Shown here: positions 41,209-42,732 of the stretch, in pieces
How positions within the stretch are numbered: position 1 is the stretch's first letter
How the letters are laid out: the number at the start of each line of letters is the position of its first letter
DNA from: Bacteroidota bacterium
Lineage (GTDB): Bacteria > Bacteroidota > Bacteroidia > Bacteroidales > VadinHA17
Assembly (NCBI GenBank): GCA_030618105.1
Contig: JAUXED010000008.1
Coordinates: 1-42,732, forward strand
DNA length: 42,732 nt
Direction: 5' to 3'
Notes under the pieces: model-generated
Databases searched by the model: none
What the model was told of the DNA's origin: nothing
The model's input: the letters and a program-made list of their open reading frames with translations, nothing else
Made by a program: the position numbers and the translations under genes

Positions 41209-42732
41209 TTATTCAATAACAATCTTCTTTACAATCACTACCTCCTTATTGGTCATTTTTAGGTAATAAACACCGGTTGGCAGGTGTGATACATTAAGTT
41301 CTTCCCTGAACTTTTTACCTGTTTTGGTTTCAAGGTTAAATACAATCTGACCCTGCGGATTCACCAGATCAAACCTGATTCTGGTTCCTTTTTCGAAACG
41401 GGCATATATATAGAATATACCTTTATTTGGGTTCGGAAATACCCGGATTAGATTACCATCCGGTGTATTAATGGGTACATTTATTGTTGCATCACTGTAA
41501 ATCTTAATGCTGTCGAATGCAAACCCATCCTGCTCGTAACTGTCGTTGGATGCAAAGGCAAACCTGAATTTTACAGAAGAATTCCCGTCGAATTCATTTA
41601 GCTTATGTCTGGCGGTGATCCATCCATTACTGCCCTGACCATAGGTTCCGTCACCCGACCATCCGGCACTGGTTCCTACTCCTGAGTATAAAGCTTCAAT
41701 ATTTGAAGTATTATACCAGTTTTCCAGGTCATTGTAATTACCAACCGATTGCCAGGATGCACCGTCATTAATAGAATACTGGAAGCATGTACCGTCATAC
41801 ATACCTTCCGAATCCCACCATATCTTCATGGCAATGGCTGCATCAGTTAAATTTGTAAAGTCGAACGTTGGACTATATACAAAGGATGTATCATTTGCAT
41901 TATGGTCTCCTGTCAGGTTAGTTACCCAGGATTTTGATCCCGATCCGGCAGAATTAATAGTAGAACCGGCTGGAGTTCCCAACTGCCATGACGAATTGGT
42001 TCCCTGTTCATACCAACCTCCTTTCCCATCCTCAAAATCTTCAAGGTAAGGGAATGTTGAGATTACGATTATTTCTTCTGTCACAGTAATAACCCAATCC
42101 TGTGGTGTGCCATTTTCAGCGATTATAGTATAGGTTACCGGATTTGTGAAATCATTGGATGTAACACCACTTTCCTGTGATGTAGATCCAATGGCAATTG
42201 TTGCCCAATCAGAAATGGTAAAGGTTGCCACTAAAGTTGTAACATTAGTGCCATAAGCTACTTCAATATCCACAGTATGATTTACTGCATCAATTGTAGC
42301 CGCACCGGTTTGTTCAGCAAAACTGAATGTTAGTATATCATTTTCACTACTCGGGGCAGCTGCAATGGTCAAGGTTACAATCCAGTTTTGTTGTGTTCCA
42401 TCCTCTGCTGTTATTGTATAAGTTACGGGTGAAGTGAAATCATTGGATGTAATACCACTTTCCTGTGATGTGGCTCCAATGGTAATAGTTGCCAAATCAG
42501 AAATGGCAAAGGTTGCCACTAAAGTTGTAACATTAGTGCCATAAGCAACTTCTATATCCACAGTATGATTTACTGCATCAATTGTAGCCGCACCAGTTTG
42601 TTCAGTAAAACTGAATGTTAATATATCATTTTCACTGCTTTGAGTAGTTGCAACGGTCACTGTTACAATCCAGTTTTGTTGTGTTCCATCCTCTGCTGTT
42701 ACTGTATAAGTTACGGGTGAAGTGAAATCATT
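41209..42732 (-). CDS. Secreted T9SS substrate with Ig-like repeats, partial
   Basis: The reading frame stays open to the window edge, so the N-terminus is missing; the track's start at 42660 is an internal GTG. From N to C there are nearly identical 96-residue units beginning SSENDILTFSF (full unit 42352-42639, a second from 42351, and a partial one at the edge), resembling DUF5018/Ig-like domains. A jelly-roll-like region (TFPYLEDFEDGKGGWYEQG) follows. The last 80 or so residues (VFPNPNKGIFYIYARFEKGT, then GVYYLKMTN and KKIVIE) are a type A C-terminal sorting domain for type IX secretion. It is probably an adhesin or surface enzyme; no catalytic domain is visible. Confidence 0.85.
   Translation of the reverse strand, partial: NDFTSPVTYTVTAEDGTQQNWIVTVTVATTQSSENDILTFSFTEQTGAATIDAVNHTVDIEVAYGTNVTTLVATFAISDLATITIGATSQESGITSNDFTSPVTYTITAEDGTQQNWIVTLTIAAAPSSENDILTFSFAEQTGAATIDAVNHTVDIEVAYGTNVTTLVATFTISDWATIAIGSTSQESGVTSNDFTNPVTYTIIAENGTPQDWVITVTEEIIVISTFPYLEDFEDGKGGWYEQGTNSSWQLGTPAGSTINSAGSGSKSWVTNLTGDHNANDTSFVYSPTFDFTNLTDAAIAMKIWWDSEGMYDGTCFQYSINDGASWQSVGNYNDLENWYNTSNIEALYSGVGTSAGWSGDGTYGQGSNGWITARHKLNEFDGNSSVKFRFAFASNDSYEQDGFAFDSIKIYSDATINVPINTPDGNLIRVFPNPNKGIFYIYARFEKGTRIRFDLVNPQGQIVFNLETKTGKKFREELNVSHLPTGVYYLKMTNKEVVIVKKIVIE
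42070..42732 (-). repeat. 288-bp tandem coding repeats
   Basis: The units at 42352-42639 and 42070-42351, plus the part reaching the window edge, share long identical stretches at DNA level (for example TTTACTGCATCAATTGTAGC). This implies recent duplication or gene conversion. Confidence 0.85.

Overview
The window reads as a chromosomal segment of a Bacteroidota (Bacteroidales-like) bacterium. This rests on low GC, a type IX secretion C-terminal sorting domain, TAnnTTTG-type -7 promoter words, frequent TTG starts, and Bacteroidota-style neighbourhoods (pyrG-yidC; amidase-MCE facing lptD-RidA; recF-DUF721 near ndk). No tRNA, rRNA, IS element, prophage or CRISPR array was seen.

Layout: 0-2.3 kb holds a HAD phosphatase and mnmA. 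2.5-9.9 kb holds an AddAB-like helicase-nuclease pair with a YhcC-type radical SAM gene between them. 10.1-11.9 kb is a two-TM potassium channel behind 18 tandem 12-residue repeats, convergent with trmD. 12.7-13.4 kb is a small heat-shock gene with paired upstream palindromes and a terminator. 13.5-19.7 kb holds a DUF349 protein, pyrG and yidC. 19.8-21.7 kb is dnaA with an AT-rich flank that could be an origin. 21.7-27.2 kb is an envelope block: MCE protein, SPOR amidase, LptD and RidA. 27.3-33.9 kb is one gene for a protein of about 2,220 residues that I do not recognise as a named family. It carries a full aminotransferase class I catalytic signature and, about 950 residues later, an HPr-kinase/PEPCK-like P-loop. 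34.3-41.1 kb holds an exported enolase-superfamily epimerase, a TPR membrane protein, recF, DUF721/DciA-like, ndk, an NrnA-like DHH phosphoesterase and two FKBP lipoproteins. The right edge is the C-terminal part of a secreted T9SS protein with nearly identical Ig-like repeats.

Two things stand out. One is the giant PLP/P-loop protein. The other is a genome-wide-looking pattern: many genes end directly in a short-period (7, 8 or 9 bp) tandem array that begins at or inside the stop codon. Several array families recur at separate loci (GGAATAGAG, GAACGATA, ACTCGTA). One array is read through in frame as the RecF C-terminus. Palindromic repeats are also dispersed, one of them inserted in frame in the DUF349 gene.

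Functionally this is mostly housekeeping: tRNA modification, nucleotide supply, replication initiation and recombination, and envelope assembly. Domain calls come from motif reading only; no database search was possible.
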